This document shows, in pieces, positions 45,337-59,066 of a stretch of 64,000 nucleotides of DNA. The position numbers were made by a program, and so were the translations under genes. This stretch comes from Tachypleus tridentatus (lineage: Eukaryota > Arthropoda > Merostomata > Xiphosura > Limulidae). Positions within the stretch are counted from its first letter, which is position 1. Each line of letters opens with the position of its first letter. The stretch spans positions 30,954,034 through 31,018,033 of the forward strand of contig NC_134829.1 in the NCBI RefSeq assembly GCF_004210375.1, read 5' to 3'. The notes under the pieces are model-generated. The model worked only from the letters and a program-made list of their open reading frames with translations, had not been told where the DNA came from and did not search any database.

Positions 45337-47401
45337 CTATGACATGTACAGTATACACACTCATATATGTTCATATACTTATCAGCTGATATGTTCTATA
45401 AGAATAAATATATTCAAAAGTATGTAAAGCTGAAACTGCTTCACAGTAACTTAATCCAAATATTATGTTCCTTTCCATAATAATCTTCAGTACTTCTTAC
45501 AAGATGATTTATATAATGAAATGTTAAAGCTTTAAAGTCTATGATCTAATAAATCTGGCATCTTCTAAATAGATCTTTAATAAACAGGCCTGACTGTATT
45601 TTAATCTAAAAGTATGTTGAAATAGAAAATCAAAAAATGAATCATGTTTATTGTAAGGTCAAAACCTCAGAATTATCTAAGAAAAGATCCTAAATTTATA
45701 TAAAGATAAACTTCCCTACTAAACATAGGGGCTACACACTATAAGAAATTCAAAATTGTATTTTATACAAGATATTTTACTCTATGAAATAAGTGAAGTG
45801 TTATAGTACAATTCTATATGACATTAAAACCCTCAAAATACAGTAATGTTATACAAGCTTACATTTTAACTCATGTAAAATAAAGTCATGATATAGAAAT
45901 ATTCTACCTGCAAGACAAAATAGTTAATTATGACAAAGAAATATTTTACATGAATAGTTTGAGTAAATAGTCATGGTATGTGATACAAGCATTCTGTATG
46001 AGACTGAGTCATCATTTAAAATAATGGAATTCTCTCAACATAAAATTCATGATACAAATTCATATCTACGTAACAGCTAGATTTGACAATCGTGGTAACC
46101 TACACATTCTAGATTAAGTAGAAACAATATATAGATATTTATATTACATTAAAAAAATATTAGAGCATAACAACCATACTATGTTAATATGCTATACAAA
46201 AGGTAACTGTTGTGGTAGATGTTTATACAATGTACAATGCTATATAATACACAATAAATGTAGATAGTTGTGATATAAGTTAATTACAAGTAAAAAGTTG
46301 GAGAGATTGACTTTGTCATATCTTGTTACAATAGGAAGCATTTACAGTTTATGAATTTCAAGATGGGAAGTAAACTAGATTTGCTATAATACAATATTAT
46401 ATTTTTTCAATGCATGACTTAGTTTTATTACATCCTTCACAATACTTGTGACATTTCCTGAATCTTAAATGTTAACTCGGTGGGAAATCACTTTTTAAAA
46501 ACAAAAACCTTTAAAATAAACTTAAAAGCAAAATTAAAAGTTGCAGTTGTAAGGTCTATCTAGATTGAACAAAAAATGAAAAGACACTCATGTTTATTTG
46601 ACACTTTCAGGGGCACTTGAACACAAAAATGTTTATAGAAGCTTGTATAACATTATTTGAATTGGTTAGCATTGTTAAGAACTGATTATGAGATGAAATC
46701 CATCTGTGTATCAAAACAATTTTTAGCTCAATCATTTAGCAAAAATTGCTACATAATAGCAAAGTTTCAAAGTCAGCCATGATTACATTGGAATTTCATA
46801 TTTACTTAATTTTAGTTAATAAGCAATCATCCTAATAGTTTAAGGATTAACATTATTGTTAGGTAAAAATCAAACACTATTTGTTTCTAACATTATGTAT
46901 GATATGAACTGTTAGATTTTACTCACATTTCAAAATCATGTTTAGACAACTTTTAACATTTAAAACAACTTTATTTTAGGATCTACAAGGTGCTAAATAC
47001 CTAAACACAAACAAATCCTACTTTCAACTATGGTAAATATTTTAACTGTAATTATGTTAGAATTGAAAAACAAAACAAAAACATTAAGCTATATTCATAT
47101 AAAATACATATTACAGTGTAATCTATTTTCATGGCACCTGTTGATTTTTGTATGTACAATGTACTGATGGTGTTATAATCAAGTGTAAGAGATGGGCAAA
47201 GGATGTTTCAAATGTTAAGCTTACAATCATAACAAAGAGTACAGTGGTTGAAAATTCAAATTTGTTAACATTTTACACTGGGTTATTGAAATAAGTGCAA
47301 CCCTTGGACCACTAGTGTGGCCATTTTCAACCATAGACAACCAAATAAATTAAACTAGAATACTGTTAAAATACTAAGAGTAACATATACACGACATGTT
47401 T
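45337..47401. other. ILKAP intron sequence, nothing recognised
   Basis: About 2 kb of AT-rich intron (part of the 16.2-kb intron 45337-61548). Short open frames only; no repeat family could be assigned with confidence. Confidence 0.4.
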
Positions 47402-47523
47402 ATGTGTGTGTTTTCTCATAGCAAATCCACATCGGACTATTTGCTGTGCCCACCAAGGGGAATCAAACCCCTGATTTTAGTGTTGTAAATCCATAGACTT
47501 ACTGCTGTTCCTATGGGGAACGG
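47402..47523 (-). mobile_element. tRNA-derived SINE, family 2 (short)
   Basis: Minus-strand copy: the head near 47523 (gttccccataggaacagcag) includes ggggtttgattccccttggt as a B-box-like segment, and the short tail reads cagcaaatagtccgatgtgg then gctatgagaaaacacacac. It matches the plus-strand copy at 12095-12216. Confidence 0.85.
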
Positions 47524-48119
47524 TTTACATGTGTGTAAATTAAAAGTGAAAAAACATGCAATCTTTAAATAATTTATAAAGAATCATACACTAAGATGAT
47601 AGCAGTAGACTTAACACAATGGAAATTTAAGGTGTAAGTATATAGTTATTCTCATATTATCTTACAGAGATCAAAAAACAAAAAAGATGTGCCTGGATGT
47701 TTGTTAATTTTGAGATTAGGTGTTTTAATTAAAGTTCTACAATTTTCCTTTTATTTATGTTAAAATTCTTATTTTGATATGGAGGCACTGTATTCTAAAA
47801 ACATGTGGTGATTGTATTGCATGTGATAATTTATGTTCGAGGCAGAGGTTTGGTGTTCTTTTATTTCTGTGTTAATTTGCATACAGTTTGTTTCACTTAT
47901 GTAGAAATCAGAACAGTTGTCACATTGTATTTTTTAAATGATTCCTGGTTGTGGAGGTTCATCATATATCTTTCTTATCATTTCTTGGGTTAAACAAATC
48001 TGGTATGAACATTTATATTTGTGTATTATTAATCTTCACCACAGGGGAGTGCTTAGGTTTTGAATAGATGGGGCTGTGCCAGTGGCTGTTATTGCATTGT
48101 TTTCTGGGGAGTTCTTTAC

Positions 48120-49010
48120 AAATGGGGTCAGTCAGTGAGACCAATCTTATAAGTAATCAGAGTGTCCATTCTATAACTTTTAACATTTTGTGGATCTTCT
48201 CCAAATTTGTCAACCTTTCAGTAAACATTACAAGATCTTTTTAATCAAGCATTTTTACTAAATATTTGCCCATGAATATATGGGGTCAGAGTGTTGACTG
48301 CTTTGAGTGCAAAGTGGTTTTCATGTTAATATTAAAAATACTTTGCTTCACCTGAAAATGTTCACATTTCATTTGTGTAATCTCTAAAATATCCTGAATA
48401 AATATGAAACTTCATTCGTTCAGTTAAAATTTATATTTTATCTGTTATTTTCTCTACCCTTACTCTATATATACTCACTTGATTTGACTGGTTTTGTAAC
48501 CACAATAAAAAACGAAGTAAATCTAAATTACCCTTTTTTCTTTTTTGTATAATAACTGCAAACTGTAACTACTTTTGTATCTCAGGACGGCTGGTATGGG
48601 TATTAACACTTTTACCAATGAAGCAGAGAACGTTTCAACCTTCTTAGTCATCTTCAGGTTAACAAATGTAACTACACTAGTTTATCCTTAAGTGCTTAAG
48701 GCTTATAACAATATACATCTCTTTATAATTAATTTTCTTGCCTTCTGAAATAAGTAATTAATTATCCCACCACATAAGTTGTAAATCATTCAGTGGACAA
48801 GCAGCTCATGTTACCATATTAAAGGATGTAATGTACATCTGCTTATGTACATTATAATTACTAAAAGAAAATAATTATTTTCTTTTCCATAATTTTACCA
48901 TAAGATTAGGTGATAAATGAATTGGAGAAGGTACGAATAAACGTCATGATTCTCATATTAGGGAGGATAGAGGATTTAAAAAAAAAAAATTTGAGTAAAT
49001 TAAGGCTTCT
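48120..49010 (+). repeat. Family X interspersed repeat copy, interrupted
   Basis: Forward copy from ggggtcagtcagtgagacca to about 49010, parallel to 37196-37960 and 42578-43300. It is interrupted at 48573-48666 by a 94-bp insertion, after which family X homology resumes (ctagtttatccttaagtgct). Confidence 0.6.
48573..48666 (-). mobile_element. 94-bp insertion with hammerhead-ribozyme-like motif (Penelope-like remnant)
   Basis: Flanked by the exact 9-bp repeat TGTAACTAC (48564-48572 and 48667-48675) and absent from the matching place in other family X copies, so it is a real insertion. On the minus strand it holds, in hammerhead order, CTGAAGA (48651-48657), a stem II candidate GACU/GGUU around loop AAGAA, GAAACG, a long loop, and CGTC (48586-48589). 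Its outer ends UUUGU and ACAAA could pair as stem I. Penelope-like elements are known to carry such ribozymes in their terminal repeats. The pair next to the core in stem I is a C-C mismatch, so activity is doubtful. No ORF is present. Confidence 0.6.
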
Positions 49011-52000
49011 AAACTTATATAATGTTAAACTTTAGTTTATTAGCTATGTTTTAATGACAAGTTTATTTCTATATATTGATAATAAAGTAATCTACTTAAA
49101 TTTTCAATGCAACTCTGCAATAGGGTTGATCAGGATAATAATTGACCCTGTTATGAAACTGAGTTGTTTTTTAATTAACTATTATAAATGGAAACTCATC
49201 AGGTTACATAAAACATTTGGTTAAGCATGTACTTTTCTCCACCAATGTTATCAATGATGTATAAAGTATTAGCTAATTGAATTAAACCTTTTAATGTACG
49301 TAGTTTTTGCTGTATTGTGAATGGAAAGCCATTTAAGTAGTGCAAACTTGAATGGAAAGGAGAATCTTTCAACTGTACCAAGGCTTCAGTATAGAAATGT
49401 CATCTACTTTTCTTTCAACAGGCAGAAGTAGTCCTCTCAGGTTCTCAAACCTACTCTACCTAAAGTTCTACTGAACCAGTTAACAGTTTCCACTGCACGT
49501 GTCTTTTTTGTAAACCCCTGTACTGAGACTATTGTATGATTGGGACTCGAAATGTTATTTTCCTTAGCAACACCAAACAATTAGCAATAAACAGATCCTT
49601 ACACAAACCAATATAGTGGATAAGCTACAGTGGTAAAGTTTTCTGTAGTTTCATTTCCAAACACAAGAACAAAATTTCTATAGCACTTACACAACTTACT
49701 GAAATATATTAAATTCACTGTAGAAAATAAAAGTAATTACATCAATAATTTTTTATATGTTAACATCTGATTTTTCCACAGTTTCAGTAGAAAAGCTTAT
49801 AAGAAAAGGATGGTATAATTATACCAGAAATGTGAATACTACATTAACTAGTTTTCCAACCATGCAATAGAAATTACATACTTAACAAAATGTTTTACAC
49901 AACCTAACAAGTTTCAGCTGGTTGGGTTTCTGAAACAAAAAATGACACAGAAAAACCACAGAACAACATATATCATGGCAATAATTTAGGTTTAAGTTTA
50001 TTTATATAACCAGGGATGGTTAAAGATGTTTATCTCTCTTGATCCCACTGCATGGCTGACAGTTATAGGGCATTTGATTTTTAAGTTTTCTTAATTTGCT
50101 GTGATCTAGAGATAAATTATTTTATGATTGAGGTCATTGAAGAAGAAGAAGAAAGCCAAGAGAAGCCACGAAGATATTATGGAAGGTCAGAAGAGAAGCC
50201 AAGAGGAAGTGTGGAAGTTAAACTTCAAAAGATGGTTTCTTGACTGTAGGAGAAAGATGTACCATCACAGACAGGTGAGCAAGCTGTGTATGTCTGCTCC
50301 TGTTTAACAAAAACTTGTTTCCTTTTTTTCTTTCTACTTGGTGGGACTTAGAGATATTTAACATTAATGATTTATGTTTTTAAGCTTACACTGACTTGGT
50401 TAAATGAGTTAATCATGGGAATAGGATGATCCTTTTCAGAGCTGAAATCAGTAGATCATAGCTTTCTTGGAAGGTATGCTACAGGGGAAATGGAAGTACC
50501 ATGAGAAAACCCACTTTCATGACCAGAGTGCCAAATGAAATTATCCTGACTGTGTCTTGAAGATGCCATGGAAAAAAAGACAAGGATTATTATTCACATA
50601 CACATAAATATATGAAACTTCATCTAGAAGAAACCTAATGGTAATAGAATTGTTGTGTAGCTAGGTGAGTCTGGGTAGGTAGACAGGCTTGGCTGCTGGA
50701 AGTCTTGGATTGATCGGGCAGAGGAACGGCTTTTTCTGAAAGATTATCTTTCTGCATGGGTCTGTAAAGGATTGAGTCTCAGCTGGTTGGGTTTTGGGTG
50801 GTTGTCATTTTTTGAAAATCAGGTCAGTCTTCTGAATTTGTCGTTGGTCTAAATTAGTTGGTTCTTCTTGGCAATTTTTGTTTGTGTTTCTTGGCATACT
50901 AGGTGTAGACTGTCTGTGGAAGTAGAGGTATTGCATTTTACCATTTGAAGTCTGGGTCTTATGTAAAGTTTCGTAATTACTGTTGTCTGTGTGTTCTTGT
51001 TGTTTGTGTTTAAGGTGACTTGGAGGTTAGTAAGTTGTTTGGTGATGATCATTGGTGATCCACTGGCTTGGGAAGGATGGATAGAACTCTTGCTTGATAC
51101 TCTTGTATGGCTATTCTCATCCAGTTCTGCCCTCTATATGTAAAAATGTTTTTGCATGTCACAAGTCTTCACCATCACATATCCCATAAACTTGGTTCAA
51201 CTGCATCTCACATGTAAATCATAGTGCAACAACCTTCCACCAGCAGGAGTTAGACACACCCTCCTGATGCAAGTGACTCCCTCTATTTGATTTTACCAAG
51301 CTATCACTTCAAGATCAGGCAAAAAATAAAAATGCCAGTTTTCTGTGAGGAAGAAGGATGGGAAGTGTGAAAGGAGATAAGTACCTATTGGAAATATAAT
51401 TTCAGTATTGGAAAATAACGTTTATGATATGTTACCTCCATTTACACATATGGCTAGAAATCTACATTGAATAGATGGAAGAACTGGTGTAAGTGACACA
51501 AATAAATATCCTTTAAAAGCATCCAAAGACCATCCATGAAGTGTGATCCCCACAGGGAGAGGAACAAACATGGGAAATTGCCCTTATTGTGTACCAGGTG
51601 TTGCATACACAGGCAGAAGGTGGGAGGGGCACAACTAAAAGGGAGAGAAAACTACGTAGATTTGAATCCAAATCACAACATACTTAAATCTCAGTCCCAG
51701 TGAATACTATAGAAGAACCATGTATAAACAATAATATGGGGAAAACTAAAATGAATGTGCTCCAAATGTGTAGAGTTGCTATAGTATGATGGACTGCACA
51801 CAAGTCCAAAACCAAGCAGCATCAGAAGTACTACTTCCAATCCCTGGGTAGGAGGAGGATCCACATCATCTTCACTTCAAGTTGAGTAGAATGGTCAAAT
51901 ATATCTATTAAACAGGGCACACATGTGCAAATTTATAATCACCAACACATCTGGGAACCCAAAATCTGAATGTCAGACATAGGGATGTGCCAATGTGGCA

Positions 52001-53280
52001 GTTCCTGTAAAATCAAATCAATCTTACTGGAATCCTTCAGCAAAAAAAACAGCCTTAGACATGGGAAAAATTAAGTTGGAGTGCTAGCAGGATAAACTTT
52101 GCCCCAAATATCATCATGCTCTAGATAGGGCTGCACAGTAAGTGTGTGGTGTGTGTGTGCAACATCAAATTCCAGAACCTACCACAAAAGGTAGAGAATA
52201 TGAGACACAACTAAACCATTGCCATAAAGACAAGGAATCACAATCTACATGATTAACAAATTTTTGTTCTATTTTTAAACTGAAATATTCAAATATCATA
52301 TACTTTTACCATCACTCATTTTGGTACATTCTCAGCAGTGATTTATGAGGAAGGTAAAAAACTGAAAGTATTCTTATGTAGGATTCACTGTATGGAGATG
52401 ACCACATGCAATTTTTTCTGTGACCAGTGGAGATTATCCATTAAATTCCATTTACAGTCTTAGGAAAAAGATGCCAGGTAGTCTAAGAACAAGTAATTAC
52501 TGTAATCACTTCATCATTTGCACAAAAGTAACCTATTAAGGAAGCTCCTTTGATACTTACCAAACCAGGAAATGCTTTGTAGCAAGTACACAAACTTCCA
52601 ATGTTGGGAGACAAAACTTAGAATTCGTAATATGCCTAGTAATGTCCAAACCAAATGCAAGGGTAATGCAATGAGCCTAATCTCTCTTCCAAGTGAATTA
52701 GCATCAAGAAATGACATGCCTTTCCAATCATAAACAGGTTCAGAGGTAAATGGTCACTAAGTATTATGTTTCCTCAGAAAGTTATGGTAATCTTAAATGC
52801 AATCAAGTGATGAGCAATGAACAATAATAAAACATATAATGGAGCAAACTTTAGTTCTAATTTTGAAAAAATTTAAAGAAAGATTCTGCAAATACTATTT
52901 ATTTCTAACCTAAACAAAGTGATGAGTACAAAGGACAAATAAATGGAACTTACACTATAAATAAAAATGTAATTAATTGAACTGTCATCTTGTTATAAGC
53001 TACAAGCTTCCATAAAGCCATTCCTCTTAAAGAAATTGTTACCAACATCAATGACTGTTATTTTAATACCAGAATAAGTAATTCCCGTGGTATAACCTGA
53101 ACAAACACGAGGTAAAGTTGGATAGTGATCTTTCAATCACTCTTACAAAATGTATTAAATGTAAATTGTTCCCTGTACCATAGTTATTCTTCCAACAAAC
53201 CATAATTTTTAAAGCCTTCAATTTTGCTTGGTTACATAGCTAACCAACAGAAAATCAAACTTCCTGCATCAGCATCCTTT
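49011..53280. other. ILKAP intron sequence, no supported gene
   Basis: About 4.3 kb. A weak minus-strand frame at 50849-51052 has no recognised motif. The stretch 51100-52200 is compositionally different (more GC, phrases such as ccccacagggagaggaacaa) and may be an old dispersed repeat, but I have no second copy here to prove it. Confidence 0.35.
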
Positions 53281-55025
53281 ATTTCACTCTTTATTAATAG
53301 TTTTCTTTTACTATTAATTATAAAGTACCTATAATCAACAGAAAGTCAAGGTTATTGTCTACCAAATGAAGTATTGTATTACGTTGTGTTCTTAATAGCT
53401 AAGTATCAATTTCACTTATAACACAGCTTTGGAATCACAATGACTTGCTTGAATAAATTCATAGTGGCTTTTGTCTTACAGTAGAAAACCACAAAAATTT
53501 TGAGTGTTAGATTAATAATGTGCAAAATGCAGACAATTTCCCCTATGTTCTTAGGTGCATTATTTAATTAACTAAAAATTATTTACTGTATTACCTATAT
53601 TACTACATACAATGTTTAAGTTTAAATGTTCTCAACAATTGACAACATAATGAGAAAAGGAAGCTTGGGTAAGTAATTTATTTTTTATTTTTATAAAATT
53701 AACTAAAATATAAAAATAGGGATCGCTTTAGGTTAATTAAGATAAGATTAGGTAAAATTAATAATAATAAAATAAAAATTTTTCATGGAGTATGAACACA
53801 AGCAACACATAGGTAATAGGTAATGTCATTCAATAACATAATTGAGCTACACATGCCTTTGGTGTTTTACAACTTATTGTGGCACAAACACTGGTTAAAC
53901 AAGGTTAATCAGTAATAGATGTATACTGTTACAAGCTTAGATTTATTTAAGATCAAGTAACATACTTGCACATGACTATTTTAAGTCATTCTAGACAGAA
54001 ACAAAAAGATTTTTCAAATTATCTGATCCTGTTTTGAGTTAGGGTAGAAAAAAAGAGCAGATAAAATATTAAGTTTTACTGGAAAAAAAAAACAAAACGT
54101 TTGAAATGTATTTAAGAAGTTTTAGGAATTACACAAAGGAAATCTGATATTTTTGAAATGAGGAAAAGTATGTTTAAGCTAAACATGAAAATTACTTTGC
54201 ACACGGACTATACAAAACAAACACTCAATATATTCATGGACACATTGTTTAGTTTATTAAAATCACTTTGCACATGGACTATACAAAACAAACACTCAAT
54301 ATATTCATGGACAAACTGTTTAGTTTATTAAAATTACTTTGCACACGGACTATACAAAACAAACACTCAATATATTCATGGACAAATTGTTTAGTTTATT
54401 AAAATTACTTTGCACACGGACTATACAAAACAAACACTCAATACATTCATGGACAAATTGTTTAGTTTATTAAAATTACTTTGCACACGGACTATACAAA
54501 ACAAACACTCAATATATTCATGGACAAATTGTTTAGTTTATTAAAATTACTTTGCACACGGACTATACAAAACAAACACTCAATACATTCATGGACAAAT
54601 TGTTTAGTTTATTAAAATTACTTTGCACACGGACTATACAAAACAAACACTCAATATATTCATGGACAAATTGTTTAGTTTATTAAAATTACTTTGCACA
54701 CGAACTATACAAAACAAACACTCAATATATTCATGGACAAATTGTTTAGTTTATTAAAATTACTTTGCACACGGACTATACAAAACAAACACTCAATATA
54801 TTCATGGACACATTGTTTAGTTTATTAAAATTACTTTTCTAAAAATATGATTTTTTGTTATGTAAAAGACTTACAATGTTACCTGAAAGACTGCCAAACT
54901 TCATGAAGATAAACACAATATGCTGAAAGTTAGAAAATATTAAATGTATAGACTTTAAATAAGTACAAATAGGTAATATATTGGTCAAACTGACTGAGCC
55001 AGTGTTAAGAGGGTTAGAGCTCATG
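53281..55025 (-). repeat. Family X interspersed repeat, long inverted copy with internal array
   Basis: Reverse-oriented counterpart of 42578-43800: agaaagtcaaggttattgtc, aaaaatagggatcgctttag, and the edge aaactgactgagccagtgtt near 55000. The 71-bp tandem array at 54188-54837 lies inside it and is built from its own sequence. Confidence 0.6.
54188..54837. repeat. Tandem repeat, 71-bp unit, about nine copies, inside family X
   Basis: The unit contains tttgcacacggactatacaa and cactcaatatattcatggac. Copies are almost identical (variants cacatgg, cacgaac, atacattc). The unit corresponds to the family X segment that reads, inverted, in the copy at 48.3 kb (gaatatatggggtcagagtg ... gtgcaaagtgg), so the array arose by local amplification of part of that repeat. 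Confidence 0.95.
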
Positions 55026-55454
55026 TGACACCATAATGAAATGTCCAAGTGAAACAAGAAACAAGAACAAAATGAATTATATTACATTCCTTGATCAGCA
55101 TATTGTTTCAAACTACACAAATGTAGAGGAAAAAGTTTTAAATTCTGAATAAATGTAAAATGTTTACCTTACTCACCTAAAAAAGATGGAAAATACAACA
55201 TACATATTTGCATACCACAGAGCAAAACCTGACAAGAATATAGAAACAGAAAATGAGTGTCAGTTAATGATGCTTTCAGGATTAACCTAAGAAATAAATA
55301 CATGTATCGGATTGTGGAGAGCAACAATGAGTGGACATCAGATGAGACAAACAAACATTATCAGTGGAAGAAACAGAACTACAGAAGTAAAGAAATGAAA
55401 GTGTGCAAGATATTTTTGCAGTTCTAGTCTGAAGAAGCTTCTCTGAAAACCACA

Positions 55455-58400
55455 CTCAAAAACTAAAAACATTTGTAAGATAGACAGTGCCACCTTCACT
55501 AATGACACTGTCCAGCATCAGGGGTAAATCTGTAGACAAAACATATCTAAAATGGTGTCGTTGTTCAGAGTCATACAATGGCACAACAGTAAAATATAAA
55601 ATATTGAGAATCAAGGATCACATTGACCACACATTGGTGCATAAGTTCCAGATAAATGAAAACAAGGAGTTAAAAACTGTGACCAATGTGTAGTATAATT
55701 AGGAAAACTTCCTCTTTCTGATCCCTACAGAAATAAGATGGCCAAAATTCAAAAGAGGGTTTCACACATGAAAAAGCTTGTTTTCACATTTCTCACTCCA
55801 AATTGACTGCCAACTGGCAAGAGCCAAGCCTTGAATACAGGATGTATGGAACAAGCACAGTAGTGATAGTGCCAAAACAGACAGACTTAGCTGTGGTGTT
55901 AATGAGCTCATTCCTGCAAATACCAACATGGCCTGGTATCCAGAAGAACTGAATAGAAGTAGATGTTAAAGTGAAATGAGCCAGTACGTTTTAGATTTCA
56001 GAGAAAAAAGTGAGAACTAATGTAAAGCAAACCCAAGGCCAATACACAGCTAAACAAGTCAGTACAAATAGTACAATTCCAGTACTTCTTAGCTTCTATG
56101 TGATTCAAGGCAAGAGAAATGGCATACAGTTCAGCAGTGAACACACAAACTGTAGAGGGAATTCTGTGTGCAATCACCGAACCACAACAAACCATGGCAA
56201 AACTCACAGAGTCACCTGATTTTGAACCATCTGTATAAATGGGAATGGAAGGATGGTTTGAGAAATGTTTAGCAAATAAAAGATGGTATCTCCAATTGGG
56301 AGTATCTGCTTTTCTCAGATGACTTAAAGAAAGGTCAAACATGAAGATGGTAATAACCATGGTGGAATGGGCTGAGCAGTGGATACAGCCAATGTTATCT
56401 AAAAACAAACCCAATTCATCTAACTGTGCCCGGATACGAAGGCCAAAAGAAATAATGGCAGATCTTCTGTTCTGAAAAAGCATGGCCCACTGAGGAAGGA
56501 AAACACAACCCCAGATTGGATACTATGGCAAAGATCAAAGTTTTGAAGCATACATTAAAGACAGTTGCAAATAGTGGAGGTGTAGAGAAGGTTTGTGAGA
56601 CTCTGTGTACAAACTCTGGACTGGGAAAGTACAGAAAACTCCAGTGCAGAGCCGAAGTCCTTGATGATGAAGGGGGTCCAGTATCCTTAAGGCTGAGGTC
56701 TTGGCAGAGCCAAAGACCAGAGACCCATGGTCCAGTTTTAATCAAATAAGAGCACGATATATCTTGAGCATAGAATATTGATCTGTTCCCCAAGAGGTGG
56801 AAGAGAGGACACAGAGGATGTTCAGTGTTCTTGTACACACAACTCATAGCTTAAAGTTTATACAACTGGTATAAAGGTCAGATTACATTCAAAGATTAGC
56901 CCCAAGAACTTTGCCCCAGGGACCATAGGAAGCACAACTTCACGGACATGGAGTTCAGGTTCACGGTGAATACCCCATTTGCAGTAAAAAGTGCATGCAA
57001 ATGGTTTTAGAGAGATAAAAGTTAAAACCATCTAGTGTGGTTTACTTCAGTAAACAATTGAGAGCAGTCTGCAGCTGTTGCTCAATAAACCTTATGCTCA
57101 ACGACTGACACAAAATGTGTAAGTCATCGACATAGAGCCTGTTTAGAACAGTAAGAGGGAGTTATCCAGTGATAGCATTAACCTTTACACTGAAAAGTGT
57201 GAGACTCAAGACAGTCTTGAGGGACTCCAAGTTCCTGTAGGAAATGACAGAACAGTGTCAAACCCACATGAACTTAGAATTGCCTGCCCATTAAAAAGTT
57301 CAATTAAAATGGGAAAATGCCACACAACCCAAACAAGTTGATGTATCATGAAATGCCATACCTTTACATAGTATCATAAGCCTTCTCAGGATCAAAGAAT
57401 ATTGACTCAAGATGTTGTTGCTTGAGAAAGGCTTCTCTGATCAACATATCAAGTCAAATCAGGTAATTCACAGTGAAGCACTATCATAGAAACCCACATT
57501 GGATGAGTGAGAGGAGGTTGTTTGATTTGAGGAACTAAACAAGACAATCAATAAGTATCCTCTCTAAGGTCTTACAGAGACAGGTTGTCAAAGCAATTGG
57601 ATAGTAGTTTGAAGGAATATTGGGATCCTTCCCAGGCTCAAAGAAAGGTAGGTCAACAGCATGGCACCACACATCAGGAAAAGCATTCTCCTGCCATATC
57701 TGGTTTAAAATATGCAGAAGAATAATGAGAGAAGCAGGAGAGAGATGGCGAAGCATCTCGTAGTGTATATCATCACATGTGACCGATGTACTGCCAGACC
57801 AACGAAGAGCCAACTTGAGTTCCACAAGTGTAAAGGCATGATTATAGTTATACAGATGATCAGCCTGAGTCTTGATGGCTAAGAAGATGGATGATGAAGC
57901 AGAAGTGCTAGATATCAGGCAAAAGCTTTTGCCAAGAGTATTGGCAATGCTCTGGGCATCAGGAACTTCCTGACCATCAGGGAGCAAGATCGAAAGAGGA
58001 ACAGCATTTTATTGCCCACAAACCTTCCAAATCTTGTCCCATATGACTTTGGAACTGGCAGTAGAAGAGATGCTGGTTGTGATTTTAATCCAAGATCCCT
58101 TCTAGCCTGCTGAAAAGTGATGCAGTTTAAATATGTGGGATACATACGAAAGGTATCCCAGGCCTGTTTTTGAGCCTTCCGTGCCACATGGCAGGCAGTA
58201 TTCCACCACAGATGAGGATACTGTGGAAACATGTTGAGGTTTTAGGAACATGATGAGCAGCTGCCTGTATAATACAGTTAGTCACTGCTGTCATGCAGTC
58301 ATCTATCAATGGCTTACAGGTGACAGCAGGATCAAGTTCCATGAGAGCAGTGAAGAAGGGCTAGTTGGCTTGATCCAGCTTCCACCGGGACAAGCAGGTT

Positions 58401-59064
58401 GGGTGGCATTGACCACAGCCTGTCTCTCTCAAAATAACAAAGTGATCACTGCCAAATGGATTACTGTCAACCCTCCATAAAAAGTGGGAGAATAGTGAAG
58501 GTTAGCAGAATGAAAGATCAATAGCAGTAAGAGACTGAGTAGGTACGTGAAAGTAAGTATAAAAACCAGTACCGAAGAGAAAAAGATTATGATCTGAAAG
58601 TACACGTTCTAAAGAGCAATCCCTCCCATCAATGTCAGTACCTCCCTGGAGGGAACTATGTCCAATGAAGTCTCCCAGGGATAAAAAGGGAGACAGCAAC
58701 TGTTCAACAAAAGCATCAAGGTCTGATTGACCATAAGTCTCTCCAGAAGACAAGAAGAGAATAGACAGTGATGGTATGACCCAAGTAAACATGGATGGCT
58801 ACAGCCTCCAAGGGTGTTATTAATTGGCAAAAACAGGGTGGAAACTTTCTGATCAATCAGCAGTGCCACTCCTCCATGCACTCATCCATCACACAACCTG
58901 TCATTTCTGTACAAAGAAAACTGTCAAAAGGTGACTGCATCAGCAGGTTTCAGAAATGTTTCCTGTGAGGAAAGACAAACAGGATGGTAAGAATCAATGA
59001 GTGCTTTGATGTCATCCAGATTAGAAAGTAAACCTTGACAGTTCCACTGTATCAAGGTGGCCAT
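55455..59064 (-). pseudogene. ORF2 of LINE copy C: endonuclease, RT, RNase H (decayed)
   Basis: Endonuclease: LSSGETYGQSDLDAFVEQLL and LSLGDFIGHSSLQGG, where the DFN catalytic motif reads DFI. RT: GKDPNIPSNYYPIALTTCLC KTLERI in order. RNase H: PIYTDGSKSGDSVSFAMVCC, FTAELYAISLALNHIEAKKY, then CTDLFSCVLAL. The third RNase H part near 55900 is broken. The number of stops indicates long inactivity. Confidence 0.85.
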
Positions 59065-59066
59065 TT

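Noticed and set aside
45086..45364. ATG at 45364 as an ILKAP start
   Set aside because: Those codons lie upstream of the acceptor catgtcatag, and the exon joins in phase to 61549-61655, which supplies the VFDGHGG motif.
50849..51052. Retroelement gag-like frame on the minus strand
   Set aside because: Rich in N, T and K with no zinc knuckle or other motif; could be chance.
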